A stretch of DNA of 40,218 nucleotides from Caldithrix sp. (lineage in GTDB: Bacteria; Spirochaetota; Leptospiria; Turneriellales; Turneriellaceae), in NCBI GenBank assembly GCA_020722745.1, contig DYKF01000006.1:1-40218 (forward strand). Reading direction: 5' to 3'. Below are positions 1-8,706 of the stretch, in pieces. The notes under the pieces were generated by a model. That model searched no databases. It saw only the letters and a list, made by a program, of their open reading frames with translations, and was not told the origin of the DNA. The translations under genes were made by a program, and so were the position numbers. Numbering within the stretch: position 1 is the first letter of the stretch; each line of letters begins with the position of its first letter.

Positions 1-51
1 CCCCGGCGTCGCGGAACTCCGGAAACCGCAACCGTGGCACAAGATTTTTAA

Positions 52-112
52 CCACGGAAAGCACGGAATTCACAGAATTGATTTCTTCCGTGTTTTTCTG
101 TGTGTTCCGTGG
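52..112. terminator. Long imperfect hairpin downstream of hsdR
   Basis: Nested inverted repeats are visible: CCACGGAA (52-59) pairs with TTCCGTGG (105-112), and CACGGAA (62-68) can pair with TTCCGTG (86-92). On the minus strand the hairpin lies just past the hsdR stop, so it may terminate that transcript. The repetitive CACGGAA/CACAGAA wording is also typical of dispersed intergenic repeats in many bacterial genomes, so it may be a repeat family member as well. Positions 1-51 hold nothing I can name. Confidence 0.45.
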
Positions 113-134
113 CTTTTTCTTTTCCTGTGTTTCC

Positions 135-3098
135 TCACTCATACGAGCTCAACCCCGCAATCTCCCGCCCACCAGAAAGCTTTTTCAACAAAGGAATCAA
201 TTCTTCCATCAATTCCAGTTCCTTCTTTGTTCTCTCTTTCCATCCAAGTCCGAGCGGCTCCATGAGCTCACGGAGTTTCTCCCCATCAAATACCATCCGA
301 TCCATAATCCCTCCAACAAAGGATTTTAATTCCCCAGGTGCAAGCCCGTATTTTGGGGCAAGAGCAGTCAACCCTTCGTCCATCTTGTCAGACTTAAACT
401 TCTGGTAGCCTTCACGAATCTCTTTTTCGCTCAAACGTTGACCTGCTTGTAATGCGTTAATGTACGCGATAATATCCTCGCGTTCTTCCATAAGGTTTGT
501 AGTGGAACTGAGCAGATTGATAAGCTGCTCACGGCTCATCTTTTGTCTGGTTGGAGAGGCCTGTGTGTATCTGGAGATGAGAGACATGATATAGTCGTAA
601 TCAATAATGGCCGATGAAAATAGCACAAACTCAAAATCAAGATCTCCAGTAAGATCAGCGTCCTCGTCTCCTTTTGCCCGCTGTGCCTTCAGCCTCTGGG
701 CCGTTTCAATGTATACACTCCGGAATTGACTCAGCGTGTTTTCCGAAATAAGGGTTTCAATTTTTGTTTTGTCTTCCCCGGAAAGGTCTGTATACTGATC
801 CAATTGGGTTTTTAATCGCTGGATTTCCTTAAACCGATTGATAAACTCACCCCGGGCACGGTCGCCTTTCAGATTATTTACTTCATTAGGAGAAAAAGAA
901 AGTCCCTGGGATTGCATAAAGGATTCAAGCTCTGTGACAGCTTCATCCAGTTTGCTCACAACAACGGGGGCAGGATCCACCAGCCATATTTCTTTTGCCT
1001 TGCTTGTATCCTGTCCGGAAAACAGGGCGATGGCCTCGTCCACTTCTTTTGTTTGCTGACGAAAATCCAGAATATTACCGTATGGTTTGGTATCATTCAA
1101 AATCCGGTTCGTTCTCGAAAAGGCCTGTATCAGGTTATGATGCTTCAGGTTTTTATCGACATACAATGTGTTCAAATATTTGGAATCAAAACCAGTTAAC
1201 AGCATATCGACGACAATCACAATATCAATTTTTTTATCGTGGGGAAAATCCGCGTTGGAATACTGCTGGTCTTTGATGCGCTTCTGGACGTCCTGATAAT
1301 ACAGGTCAAACTCGCTTATTTTGTGGTTCGTGCCATAGAGCTCGTTATAATCGGAGATAATTCTTTCCAACGCTGCTTTCTTCTTCTCTGGCTCACTTTG
1401 ATTATCCGCCTTTTCCTGTGGTAAGTCCTCCTGGATTTGCTGCACATCTTTGTTGCCCTCTGCCGGCGGGGAAAAAACACAGGCAATATTTAAAGGCTGA
1501 AAGTTTTCATCTTTTTCCTGGCGTGCTGCCTGGCGTGCTTTGAACAATCCATAATACCCAACAGCATCGTTGATGGAGGCAGTCGCAAAAATAGCATTGA
1601 ACCGCCTTCCCGCCGTGATGGAATCGTGCTTATCGAGAATGGCTTCCACGATAGCTCCTTTCCCTTTGATCTCATCGATTTTTTGCCCTTTTTTCTTTTC
1701 CGGCTTATAATATTCAACGCGGAATCGAAGAACATTCCTGTCATCAATGGCGTTTGTAATGGTATAGGCGTGGAGCTGCTTGTCAAAGACATCCGTGGTG
1801 GTGACCATGCGTGCTTTGGTGCCCTCAACGGTTTTGTAAGTCGCGTTTTCCTCGAAGATGGGCGTGCCGGTAAAGCCGAACAGCTGCGATTGGGGGAAGA
1901 ATTCGCGGATTACCCTGTGGTTTTCGCCAAACTGCGAGCGGTGACATTCGTCAAAGATAAAGACAATTCGCTTGTTTCGATGAGACTCTATACGCTTGCG
2001 GTATTCTTTGCGGTGGCTGGCATCGAGTGCGAGCCCCAGCTTCTGGATGGTGGTGACAATCACTTTGTCCGCGTAGTCATCGGATAGCAGGCGCTGTACA
2101 AGGGTCTCCGTATTGGTGTTTTCCTCTACACAGCCTTCCTGAAATTTATTAAACTCCTCACGGGTCTGTCTGTCCAGATCCTTGCGGTCAACGACAAATA
2201 ATACTTTTTCAATAGCGGGATTATCCTTTAGCAGGGTAGATGCCTTAAACGACGTAAGCGTTTTCCCGGAACCCGTTGTATGCCAAATATAACCATTGCC
2301 TCTGTTCTGGTGGATGCAATCGACAATGGCTTTCACGGCATAAATCTGGTAGGGACGCATGATTAAAAGTTTTTGCTCGCTGGTAACCAAAACCATATAA
2401 CGACTCACTAATTGTCCCAAAGTGCATTTGGCTAAAGTTGCCTCCGCGAAATCATGCAGGTGAGCAATTTTTTTGTTTTTTTCATCGGCGAGTTGATAAA
2501 TCGGCAAAAAACGCTCGTCGGCATTGAAACTGAAATGCTCTTTGCGATTATTGGAAAAATAATATGTATTGCTTTCATTGCTTACAATAAAAAGCTGCAT
2601 AAAACAGAGCAGAGAATTGGTGTACCCATTGCCAGGATCGTTTTTATATTCCACAATTTGTTCCATGGCGCGCCTGGGGGTTACCTGATGCGCTTTCAAT
2701 TCAATTTGAACAGCGGGCACTCCGTTAATTAAAAGAATCACATCGTATCGATGATGGCTGTAATCCGTGTTGATTTTTAACTGGTTGATAACTTCAAATT
2801 CATTCTTGCACCAGTCCTTAATATCTACCAAAGTGAAATGTAGCGGCGTACCGTCGTCGCGCTGGAATGTATTTGTCTCCCTCAGCGTTTTGGAGGCGGC
2901 AAAGACATCCGAAGTAATGATTCCATCGCGCAACCGCGCAAATTCAGAATCACTCAGATTCACTTTATTCAATCTTTGAAAATGCTCGCGGAAATTATTT
3001 TCGAGCGCAGCTTTATCGCGAATATCATCGCGATATGTATATTTTAAATCTATTAGTTTTTGTATCAAAGATTCTTCTATTTGTTTTTCGGATGCCAT
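135..3098 (-). CDS. hsdR: Type I restriction enzyme, R (restriction/translocation) subunit HsdR
   Basis: This is the ATP-driven DNA translocase and nuclease subunit of a type I restriction-modification complex. It cuts unmodified DNA when joined to HsdM and HsdS. The 987 residues match a full-length HsdR. The nuclease domain shows D119 followed by E133-x-K135 in a PD-(D/E)xK arrangement. Next come helicase motif I (TTGSGKT, about 274-280), a DECH box (383-386), GFTGTP (408-413) and a motif VI-like QAFSRTNR. A helical C-terminal region follows, as in EcoR124I-like enzymes. The start codon has an AGGA about 8 nt upstream. The frame is intact and no key residue is missing. No hsdM or hsdS is visible: the next gene upstream is lptD on the other strand. 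Partners may lie left of the window or elsewhere. The family assignment is confident. Confidence 0.95.
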   Translation of the reverse strand: MASEKQIEESLIQKLIDLKYTYRDDIRDKAALENNFREHFQRLNKVNLSDSEFARLRDGIITSDVFAASKTLRETNTFQRDDGTPLHFTLVDIKDWCKNEFEVINQLKINTDYSHHRYDVILLINGVPAVQIELKAHQVTPRRAMEQIVEYKNDPGNGYTNSLLCFMQLFIVSNESNTYYFSNNRKEHFSFNADERFLPIYQLADEKNKKIAHLHDFAEATLAKCTLGQLVSRYMVLVTSEQKLLIMRPYQIYAVKAIVDCIHQNRGNGYIWHTTGSGKTLTSFKASTLLKDNPAIEKVLFVVDRKDLDRQTREEFNKFQEGCVEENTNTETLVQRLLSDDYADKVIVTTIQKLGLALDASHRKEYRKRIESHRNKRIVFIFDECHRSQFGENHRVIREFFPQSQLFGFTGTPIFEENATYKTVEGTKARMVTTTDVFDKQLHAYTITNAIDDRNVLRFRVEYYKPEKKKGQKIDEIKGKGAIVEAILDKHDSITAGRRFNAIFATASINDAVGYYGLFKARQAARQEKDENFQPLNIACVFSPPAEGNKDVQQIQEDLPQEKADNQSEPEKKKAALERIISDYNELYGTNHKISEFDLYYQDVQKRIKDQQYSNADFPHDKKIDIVIVVDMLLTGFDSKYLNTLYVDKNLKHHNLIQAFSRTNRILNDTKPYGNILDFRQQTKEVDEAIALFSGQDTSKAKEIWLVDPAPVVVSKLDEAVTELESFMQSQGLSFSPNEVNNLKGDRARGEFINRFKEIQRLKTQLDQYTDLSGEDKTKIETLISENTLSQFRSVYIETAQRLKAQRAKGDEDADLTGDLDFEFVLFSSAIIDYDYIMSLISRYTQASPTRQKMSREQLINLLSSTTNLMEEREDIIAYINALQAGQRLSEKEIREGYQKFKSDKMDEGLTALAPKYGLAPGELKSFVGGIMDRMVFDGEKLRELMEPLGLGWKERTKKELELMEELIPLLKKLSGGREIAGLSSYE

Positions 3099-3125
3099 TA
3101 GATTGTTCCTGTGTATTTCGCAATA

Positions 3126-3159
3126 TTGACTTCTTTTAAAATGGATTTAGGTAAGTCAA
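3126..3159. promoter_or_regulatory. Inverted repeat in the hsdR/lptD divergent intergenic region
   Basis: TTGACTT (3126-3132) and AAGTCAA (3153-3159) form an inverted repeat with a 20-bp spacer, so each strand carries a TTGACT that could serve as a -35 box for one of the two divergent genes. I see no convincing -10 hexamer at the right distance on either strand, so promoter or operator function is only a suggestion. Confidence 0.25.
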
Positions 3160-3267
3160 TTTACTTATTCTTTGCTGGCTGCCCTGCGCGGGTAACGCAC
3201 ACATCCCCCCACACAACTTCCAAAAAAGAAATGCCATCCTGACTTAAAAGCATGATCTGGATTATCG

Positions 3268-5634
3268 ATGAACTTGCGCAAGGCAGCAATACTGGCATTT
3301 TTTGCATGGTTACCCATACAGGCGGAGACAATAGAAATCATACGCGCAGGGGAGGCCACATACCTCGAAGCAGAAGAAGCAGGGGGAATCGTTACCCTCA
3401 CCGGCGGAATTATCCTGCGCTTTTCCGATAAAGAAATACAGGCAGACACCATTCACTATCGGTCAGAAACGGGAGAAATTTTTGCGGAAGAAGGCGTGGT
3501 GCTGCGCGATGCATCCGGAGAACTCTCCGGAAAATCTATCATTTATAACGTAAAAGCGGGCAGTGGAACGCTGTACGGATCGCGCCTCAATCGCGAAGGA
3601 TTTTTCATTGAATCAGTTTCCATACACGCGGCAGAAGAAGGGTACGCGCTGCAAAAGGCAAAAGTCACGAGCTGCACGGAAGCATCTCCCCATTATTATT
3701 TTCGGGCAGATAAAATGTATCTTTATGAAAGCGGCGATTTATTTGCCGTAAACGTAATTACTTACGTGGGACACACGCCCGTGTTCTACCTTCCCGTTGC
3801 CATCAGCAAATACGAAGGAACTGGAATTGTCACGCAGTTTGGGCAGAGTCGGCTGCGCGGGTATTTTCTCCAGAATACATACCGCCACAACGAAAAGAAT
3901 CCCGTCTTGATTTTGCCCCAAACCATGCAGATTACGGGAGACTGGTATGACTATGGAGGAGAGTCTGGCGGATTGTCTGCCTCCCGCAGGGAAAAAAATT
4001 ATCACTACGATCTGCTTTTTTCCATGGCGCGGCGCGAAGCCACAGAAATCGTGAACGGGCATCTCACCGATCGCGTTCTGCAGGACGACGGTTCGCGAAG
4101 CCGCGAGTCGGATCTCTGGATTAGAACAAAGGGAGATGCAGCCGTTTCTTTTGCCCATGGCTCTCTGCTCTCTACATTTTCCGCTAATGCCAATTATGCA
4201 ACGCATCGCAATTACGACCAGGAGTTTGGCGAGCGCGTTTTGCCACAAACGACTATGGAAGCGATGTTTTCGGATGCGTTGTTGCAGGGAAAATTTCTAC
4301 TCGATGTAACCCATTACAATGTGGGCTATTCCCTGGCCCATCCCAATCTTACGGCAACGGTGACAGCAGGGCGTTCGTATTTGTGGGATACCACGGGCAG
4401 CGAATCGTATATTCCTCTGCGCGACACCGTTCCCGCCCATTCGTTACGCGGTGCATGGAAGTTACCGCTGCAGGGACCGGCAGAAGCCATTCTGATGGAA
4501 CAGAATCTCGATGGTCTGTACAGCCGGGAATACAGTTACGGCCATCTCGTGTTTGAACAGATTCGCGAGAAAGAAGAACTGCGCGCCGGGCTGCTTTTCT
4601 ATCCAGTTTCGGGGCTCTCTCTGGTACCCTTTGCCGGCCCTGGCTTTTCGTGGCGACAAACCGGGGAGTCTGCTGAAAACAGTGGCTTTGAACAGGAAGA
4701 TAAGCGACAAAACTATTTGTATGGAACAATGGGGCTCTCCGCCAAATGGCAGGGAAAATACACGGATGCGCATGCTCTCTACAGGGCAGAACTGTCTGCC
4801 GTTTCTCAGGAAAAAGATCCCGATTTCGGGGATGAGAGAGAGCATACCCTGTACACAGACTTCTCGTTTTTCCCGTGGCATATAGTTCGCCTTTCCGGAT
4901 CCACGCTGCGGGAAATGAGAACCAATGTGCCGGCAACAGAAGAGAGTCGATACAGATGGGCGCGGGCCTCTGTGCTCAGCCGCTTTGATTTTAAGTACGG
5001 TTTTCCGGAAAGTAAATTTGGCATCGCACCACTGCATTCCACGCAGCAGGAAATTCTTGCCGAAGTCTCCCATGAATATTCGCCGCGCTACCAGACGCCA
5101 GTATTTACGCGCTACAGCGGCATGCTGCGCTTTGGGGGGTATTCGCTGCTTGGATGGTCTTTTTTAGAGACATTCTGGGTTGGCGGAAAATGGATGCAGA
5201 ATCACGTGCACCAGAGAGCCACCCAGGCCGCTCTTTCCATGGGCTTTACGATTGCTCTGCATCCATTCTGGAAACTGAAGATGGAGGGAGAGTCACTGGC
5301 AGAGGAGGCCTGGCGCTATTACACAGGAGGCAGCGGGCACCTGGCATTTGCAGACGATATTGTGGGCAGCTTTACGGGCGGTGAGACCGTCATGAATATC
5401 CACTATCTGCATGCTGTCATTATCCACGATCTGCACGATTTTCTGCTGGAACTCAGTTACGATCTATCCCGCGATCCCTATTATCACGGGTCAGGATTGC
5501 GGGAAAGTAAGACGTTTTATGAACACCGCGTATTTTTATCTTTTTATCATAAAATGCTTGGGGAAAATCCGGTGTATCGAGGATTGATTTATCGGAAAGA
5601 TCCCTTGCGCGATGGCACGGCAGATTTGCCGTAA
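3268..5634 (+). CDS. lptD: LPS-assembly outer-membrane protein LptD (OstA/Imp)
   Basis: LptD is the outer-membrane barrel that inserts lipopolysaccharide into the outer leaflet, fed by the periplasmic LptA bridge. The 788-residue product starts with a signal peptide (cleavage near residue 19-20, after IQA). An OstA/LptA-like beta-jellyroll follows (about 30-120, with the alternating GGIILRF / IQADTIHYR / GVVLRDASGELSG pattern). Then comes the typical connector SCTEASPHYYF...FYLPV (about 134-178), and a long aromatic-rich beta-barrel fills the rest. The length equals that of E. coli LptD. Only one cysteine (in TSCTEA) is visible, so the two disulfides of E. coli LptD cannot form. No lptE is nearby. 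The start is chosen because it gives a clean signal peptide, although no strong ribosome-binding site precedes it. It is divergent from hsdR and probably transcribed alone. Confidence 0.88.
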   Translation: MNLRKAAILAFFAWLPIQAETIEIIRAGEATYLEAEEAGGIVTLTGGIILRFSDKEIQADTIHYRSETGEIFAEEGVVLRDASGELSGKSIIYNVKAGSGTLYGSRLNREGFFIESVSIHAAEEGYALQKAKVTSCTEASPHYYFRADKMYLYESGDLFAVNVITYVGHTPVFYLPVAISKYEGTGIVTQFGQSRLRGYFLQNTYRHNEKNPVLILPQTMQITGDWYDYGGESGGLSASRREKNYHYDLLFSMARREATEIVNGHLTDRVLQDDGSRSRESDLWIRTKGDAAVSFAHGSLLSTFSANANYATHRNYDQEFGERVLPQTTMEAMFSDALLQGKFLLDVTHYNVGYSLAHPNLTATVTAGRSYLWDTTGSESYIPLRDTVPAHSLRGAWKLPLQGPAEAILMEQNLDGLYSREYSYGHLVFEQIREKEELRAGLLFYPVSGLSLVPFAGPGFSWRQTGESAENSGFEQEDKRQNYLYGTMGLSAKWQGKYTDAHALYRAELSAVSQEKDPDFGDEREHTLYTDFSFFPWHIVRLSGSTLREMRTNVPATEESRYRWARASVLSRFDFKYGFPESKFGIAPLHSTQQEILAEVSHEYSPRYQTPVFTRYSGMLRFGGYSLLGWSFLETFWVGGKWMQNHVHQRATQAALSMGFTIALHPFWKLKMEGESLAEEAWRYYTGGSGHLAFADDIVGSFTGGETVMNIHYLHAVIIHDLHDFLLELSYDLSRDPYYHGSGLRESKTFYEHRVFLSFYHKMLGENPVYRGLIYRKDPLRDGTADLP

Positions 5635-5650
5635 GCGTGCATCCAGTATC

Positions 5651-5693
5651 CCAGGCAGTGGGCGAGGGAACTTAGTTTGCCCACTCTGCCTGG
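5651..5693. terminator. Hairpin between convergent lptD and coiled-coil gene
   Basis: CCAGGCAG (5651-5658) pairs with CTGCCTGG (5686-5693), and TGGGC/GCCCA extend the stem across a 2-nt bulge to 13 pairs around a 15-nt loop. It sits 16 bp after the lptD stop, between two convergent genes, so it can serve both as a bidirectional terminator. No U-tract follows directly, but a weaker TTGGA/TCCAA hairpin with CTTTTT behind it lies at 5745-5766. Confidence 0.5.
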
Positions 5694-5790
5694 TCGATGA
5701 GTTTAACGGCTTCCCTCAGAGCAAACGATCAGCACGCTCCAAGCTTGGATAACTTTCCAACTTTTTGCTGCTGTATCGAAAATCTGTCAC

Positions 5791-6162
5791 TTAATTAAAA
5801 ACCCGCATGAAGCCTATGAGAATGGCCAGCAGCGAAATACCTAAACCAATGAGCCATTGTAGCATGGAAAATCGCTTGTCCATGTAGCCCTGCATGTCGC
5901 TAAATCTTTTGTCCATATCGCTTTGCATATCGGAAAACCTTTTGTCCATGGAGCGGTGCATTTCTTCAAAGCGCTTGTCAGAATTCTGTTGTATCAATAA
6001 AAGCATTTCCCTCTGGTGGGAGAGTTCTTCTTCTACACGGATCATACGCTCGTGCAATGCGAAAAATTTATCATCCAGGGATTGCCCATCCTTGCCGGAT
6101 TTCTTTTTTGCCGGTTTGCTGGGCTTTGCGGAGGCAGATGCTTTTTCCAGGAGGGCGTGCAT
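5791..6162 (-). CDS. Small hendecad coiled-coil protein with C-terminal membrane anchor
   Basis: I do not recognise a named family. The 123-residue product has a Lys/Pro/Ser-rich N-terminus (1-25), then a long amphipathic helix. Within this, four 11-residue units (beginning SDKRFEEM, MDKRFSDM, MDKRFSDM and MDKRFSML, about 61-102) form a hendecad coiled coil. A single hydrophobic segment (about 103-121) ends the chain. This predicts an inner-membrane-anchored, oligomerising protein with its coiled coil on one side. The start at 6162 is preferred over upstream in-frame ATGs because the upstream extension is compositionally odd and would run through the promoter at 6168-6195. With that promoter the mRNA would begin at or next to the ATG, which explains the absence of a ribosome-binding site. 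An internal start at Met40 is the alternative. Confidence 0.7.
   Translation of the reverse strand: MHALLEKASASAKPSKPAKKKSGKDGQSLDDKFFALHERMIRVEEELSHQREMLLLIQQNSDKRFEEMHRSMDKRFSDMQSDMDKRFSDMQGYMDKRFSMLQWLIGLGISLLAILIGFMRVFN
5857..5982 (-). repeat. 33-bp coding repeat encoding four 11-residue coiled-coil units
   Basis: The DNA repeats with a 33-bp period and encodes the DKRF-containing 11-mers of the coiled-coil protein. The middle two units are nearly identical, the first has diverged and the last is partial, running into the membrane segment. Such in-frame units can expand or contract without breaking the frame. Confidence 0.7.
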
Positions 6163-6167
6163 GTAAA

Positions 6168-6195
6168 ATGATATCTTGGGGATATTCTGTGTCAA
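6168..6195 (-). promoter_or_regulatory. Strong sigma-70-type promoter for the coiled-coil gene
   Basis: On the minus strand a perfect TTGACA (-35, 6190-6195) is followed after 16 bp by TATCAT (-10, 6168-6173). Only 5 nt separate the -10 box from the ATG at 6162, so the expected transcription start falls on or next to the start codon, implying a leaderless mRNA. Confidence 0.6.
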
Positions 6196-6434
6196 GAAAA
6201 AAAAATATATATAATAAGAACTATAAGACCAATAATAGATAGAATAAAATGAGAACGGTAGTCGCTCTGGGGGTACAGTAACACCTCTCGGCGGGAAACT
6301 AAGCCGCGCGCAGCGCCCTTTTTCAGAGTTTACCTGAAGGGAACCTCTAAACATTAATTTTTCCCGCTTTCTTCATGGAGTATAGTGAGAGATAAAATTA
6401 AAATTTTTTCATAAATTAGAAAAATTAGAAAAAA

Positions 6435-6446
6435 GGTTGACCAACC
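6435..6446. promoter_or_regulatory. Candidate TetR operator palindrome upstream of the export operon
   Basis: GGTTG-AC-CAACC is a 12-bp inverted repeat 23 bp before the preferred tetR ATG at 6470. Its position in the leader of a TetR-led operon suggests an autoregulatory operator. The region between the coiled-coil gene and tetR (6163-6436) is otherwise AT-rich. It contains a TATAGT that could be a -10 box, but I see no good -35. Confidence 0.4.
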
Positions 6447-6469
6447 GGATAATTAAATCAGCGTTGCCC

Positions 6470-7168
6470 ATGGAACCGGGTACCAAAAGACAGATACTGA
6501 ACGCGGCAAAAGACGAATTTGCCAGGGTTGGTTTTTCCGGTGCGCGCATGGATTCTATTGCAAAAAGGGCCGGGGTCAACAAAGCCATGATCCACTATTA
6601 TTTTTCCACCAAAGAACAACTTTACGAATCTGTGATAGAAAGACTCTCCGAAGAAATCCATGCTTCGGATTCTCTCGTAGACAGCATCATTCAAATGGAT
6701 TTACCTGTTCAAGACAGATTAAACGCCATTTTATACTTTTTTGTCAAGCAGCATTTTCAGTGTTTTGACGAAGACATGATCCGCATTATCCACTGGGAAA
6801 AACTGGAGAAGGGAACGTTTTCGTCTTTTCCGGCACGGCTCATGATGGGTATGGGCAAACTAACTATCCTTATTAAAGAGGGAATTGCAAAAAATGTTTT
6901 TGAAACTCGCTATCCAGAACTCGTCGTGATGCAGTTTGTCTCTGGTCTGCTGTTTTATCTCAATACGACGAGCACGGCTTCCATAAAACATGTTTTGCCC
7001 GAATACCAGTGGGATGCATTTTATGAATTTTTGAAAACATCTGTTTTTAAGATGCTTGCTGTTGCAGAGAAAGTCCCGGAACTATCCCCCATCCCCGAGG
7101 GTCTAATTCAAATGATTGATCAATTCCTTTCCCAAAATAAAATCGAAATCCCGGAAGGTTCTCCATGA
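6470..7168 (+). CDS. TetR/AcrR-family transcriptional regulator
   Basis: This is a ligand-responsive repressor, most likely of its own operon. The N-terminal helix-turn-helix is clear: KRQILNAAKDEF, then MDSIAKRAGVNKAMIHYYF and STKEQLYESV. A helical ligand-binding and dimerisation domain follows (about 60-230). From the ATG at 6470 the protein has 232 residues, with the usual 6-7 residues before helix 1. A TTG at 6437 would add 11 residues, but it lies inside the candidate operator palindrome and has an AAGG directly abutting it, so I prefer the ATG. Neither start has a well-spaced ribosome-binding site. The stop overlaps the start of the tolC-like gene (ATGA), so the regulator is the first cistron of the TolC-RND operon. 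The inducer cannot be guessed. Confidence 0.9.
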   Translation: MEPGTKRQILNAAKDEFARVGFSGARMDSIAKRAGVNKAMIHYYFSTKEQLYESVIERLSEEIHASDSLVDSIIQMDLPVQDRLNAILYFFVKQHFQCFDEDMIRIIHWEKLEKGTFSSFPARLMMGMGKLTILIKEGIAKNVFETRYPELVVMQFVSGLLFYLNTTSTASIKHVLPEYQWDAFYEFLKTSVFKMLAVAEKVPELSPIPEGLIQMIDQFLSQNKIEIPEGSP

Positions 7169-8706
7169 AACGAAAGCTCCTGTATTCTATTTTCGCAATT
7201 CTTTTAACGTTTGGCTATGCCATGGGGGAGGAGCCACAAGCGACCCAAGCGCAAGACAAAGAACAGAACATTTACATTAACGGAATGAAAATTCCTCTGG
7301 CCGATGCCCTGGAGCTCGTGTTGCGAAACAACCTTACGCTGCGCAAGTCCAAATACGATGTCATCATGTCGGATTCTGCCGAGCGCCGTGCCCGCAAAAA
7401 ATATGCGCCCGTGGTAGATGTGGAGGCCAGCGTTCTCAAACAGAAGCAGCCGGCTTCCGGAAGCACCGTTTTTTCGGGCGATGAATTTGAACAATACGAA
7501 CTCACTGCCAGCATCAGTAAGCTTTTCGGCACGGGTACCGTCCTCTCTGCCGGCGTTACGCAGCATCTTTCGGACAGCAACGATCCTGAAATTCCCATGA
7601 TGAAAAAGCAGGATCCCGCATATTACAAGCCTTCTCTTCTCTTTAGTGTCCAGCAAGAACTGCTCAAAAATTCATTCGGAGTAAATCATCGCAGGGAAGC
7701 CAAACTCAACAAGCTGAATTCTGCCATCACGCGTTCCGCTCTTCTCGACCAGCTTTCTGGCCTTGTCGTCCAGGCGCTCATAGACTACTGGCAGGTGACG
7801 ATAGAAAAAAAGGGAGTCGAGAACGCTCAAAAAGGAGTCGAGACCGCTACGTTTGTCCGCAATATCATTGCGCGCAATGTTCGCCTTGGTATTTCTGAGC
7901 AGTACGAACTCAACCAGTACAACTCCATCGTTGCTTCTGCCGAAAGCCGCTTAAGCCAGCGCGAACAGGCGTACCGCGAAGCTGTTAGAACTCTGCTGCG
8001 CACGGTGAACATGCCACCCGAAACACAGGTCACGGGGATTACCGATCTCACCGACGTATTACCTTCGCTGAACGAGCAGGAGTCTCTGGAAGCCGCCTTT
8101 GCCAAACGCACCGATTATCGCAATGCGCTTCGCGCTCTCGAGATTGCCCGCGAGTCCAATAAAATCAGCGAGAATAATGCTTTGCCTTCTCTGTCTGCAG
8201 TTGTATCTGTACAGGGAAAGGGGCAGGACGAGGATATTCTTGCAGCCAATGCCGACTTACCGGGATTTACGTATCCGACATGGCAGGCTTCTGTAAAAAT
8301 GAGCTATCCACTGTGGGATGAGGAAATTCGCACTTCTGTGCGCGATTCACGTCTGACCATTAAACAGCGCGAAATAGAAATAGAGAAACTCAAAAGTGAA
8401 ATTCGCGATGATGTTCTGAATCGTCTGGAGCAGGTTCGCCTTGCCCACGACGTTCTTCTGAAAACGCGCCGAGTTCGCACTGAGTCCGAGGCCTACTATG
8501 CCAAAGTAATAGCTCGCAGCAACCAGGGGCGCCTGAATGCAACTGTCGTAAAAAACGCCATGGATTCCTTGAATACATCGCGGCAGGATGAATTAGCACG
8601 CCTTATTGAATTCAATGTTGCGCTGCTTCGCCTGGATCTTGCAAAAAATGAAATTTTTGAACGCTACCAGATTGATATTGAAAAACTGATAGCAGAGGTG
8701 GAATAA
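7165..8706 (+). CDS. TolC-family outer-membrane efflux protein
   Basis: This is the outer-membrane channel of a tripartite export system. The 513-residue product begins with a signal peptide (MKRKLLYSIFAILLTFGYAMG, cut near residue 20-22). Two long helical-hairpin repeats of the OEP family follow, the first opening with the typical DALELVLRNNLTLRKSKYDV. The periplasmic helices are rich in Glu, Arg and Gln, and short beta segments mark the membrane strands. Length is normal for TolC-like proteins. Translation is coupled on both sides: its ATG overlaps the tetR stop by 4 nt, and its TAA shares one base with the ATG of the RND gene. It most likely partners with that RND protein. I see no lipobox. 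Confidence 0.93.
   Translation: MKRKLLYSIFAILLTFGYAMGEEPQATQAQDKEQNIYINGMKIPLADALELVLRNNLTLRKSKYDVIMSDSAERRARKKYAPVVDVEASVLKQKQPASGSTVFSGDEFEQYELTASISKLFGTGTVLSAGVTQHLSDSNDPEIPMMKKQDPAYYKPSLLFSVQQELLKNSFGVNHRREAKLNKLNSAITRSALLDQLSGLVVQALIDYWQVTIEKKGVENAQKGVETATFVRNIIARNVRLGISEQYELNQYNSIVASAESRLSQREQAYREAVRTLLRTVNMPPETQVTGITDLTDVLPSLNEQESLEAAFAKRTDYRNALRALEIARESNKISENNALPSLSAVVSVQGKGQDEDILAANADLPGFTYPTWQASVKMSYPLWDEEIRTSVRDSRLTIKQREIEIEKLKSEIRDDVLNRLEQVRLAHDVLLKTRRVRTESEAYYAKVIARSNQGRLNATVVKNAMDSLNTSRQDELARLIEFNVALLRLDLAKNEIFERYQIDIEKLIAEVE

Noticed and set aside
6163-6354. 64-residue extension of the coiled-coil protein
   Set aside because: It would read through a near-consensus promoter and encodes an odd Tyr/Ser/Phe-rich stretch from AT-rich intergenic DNA.
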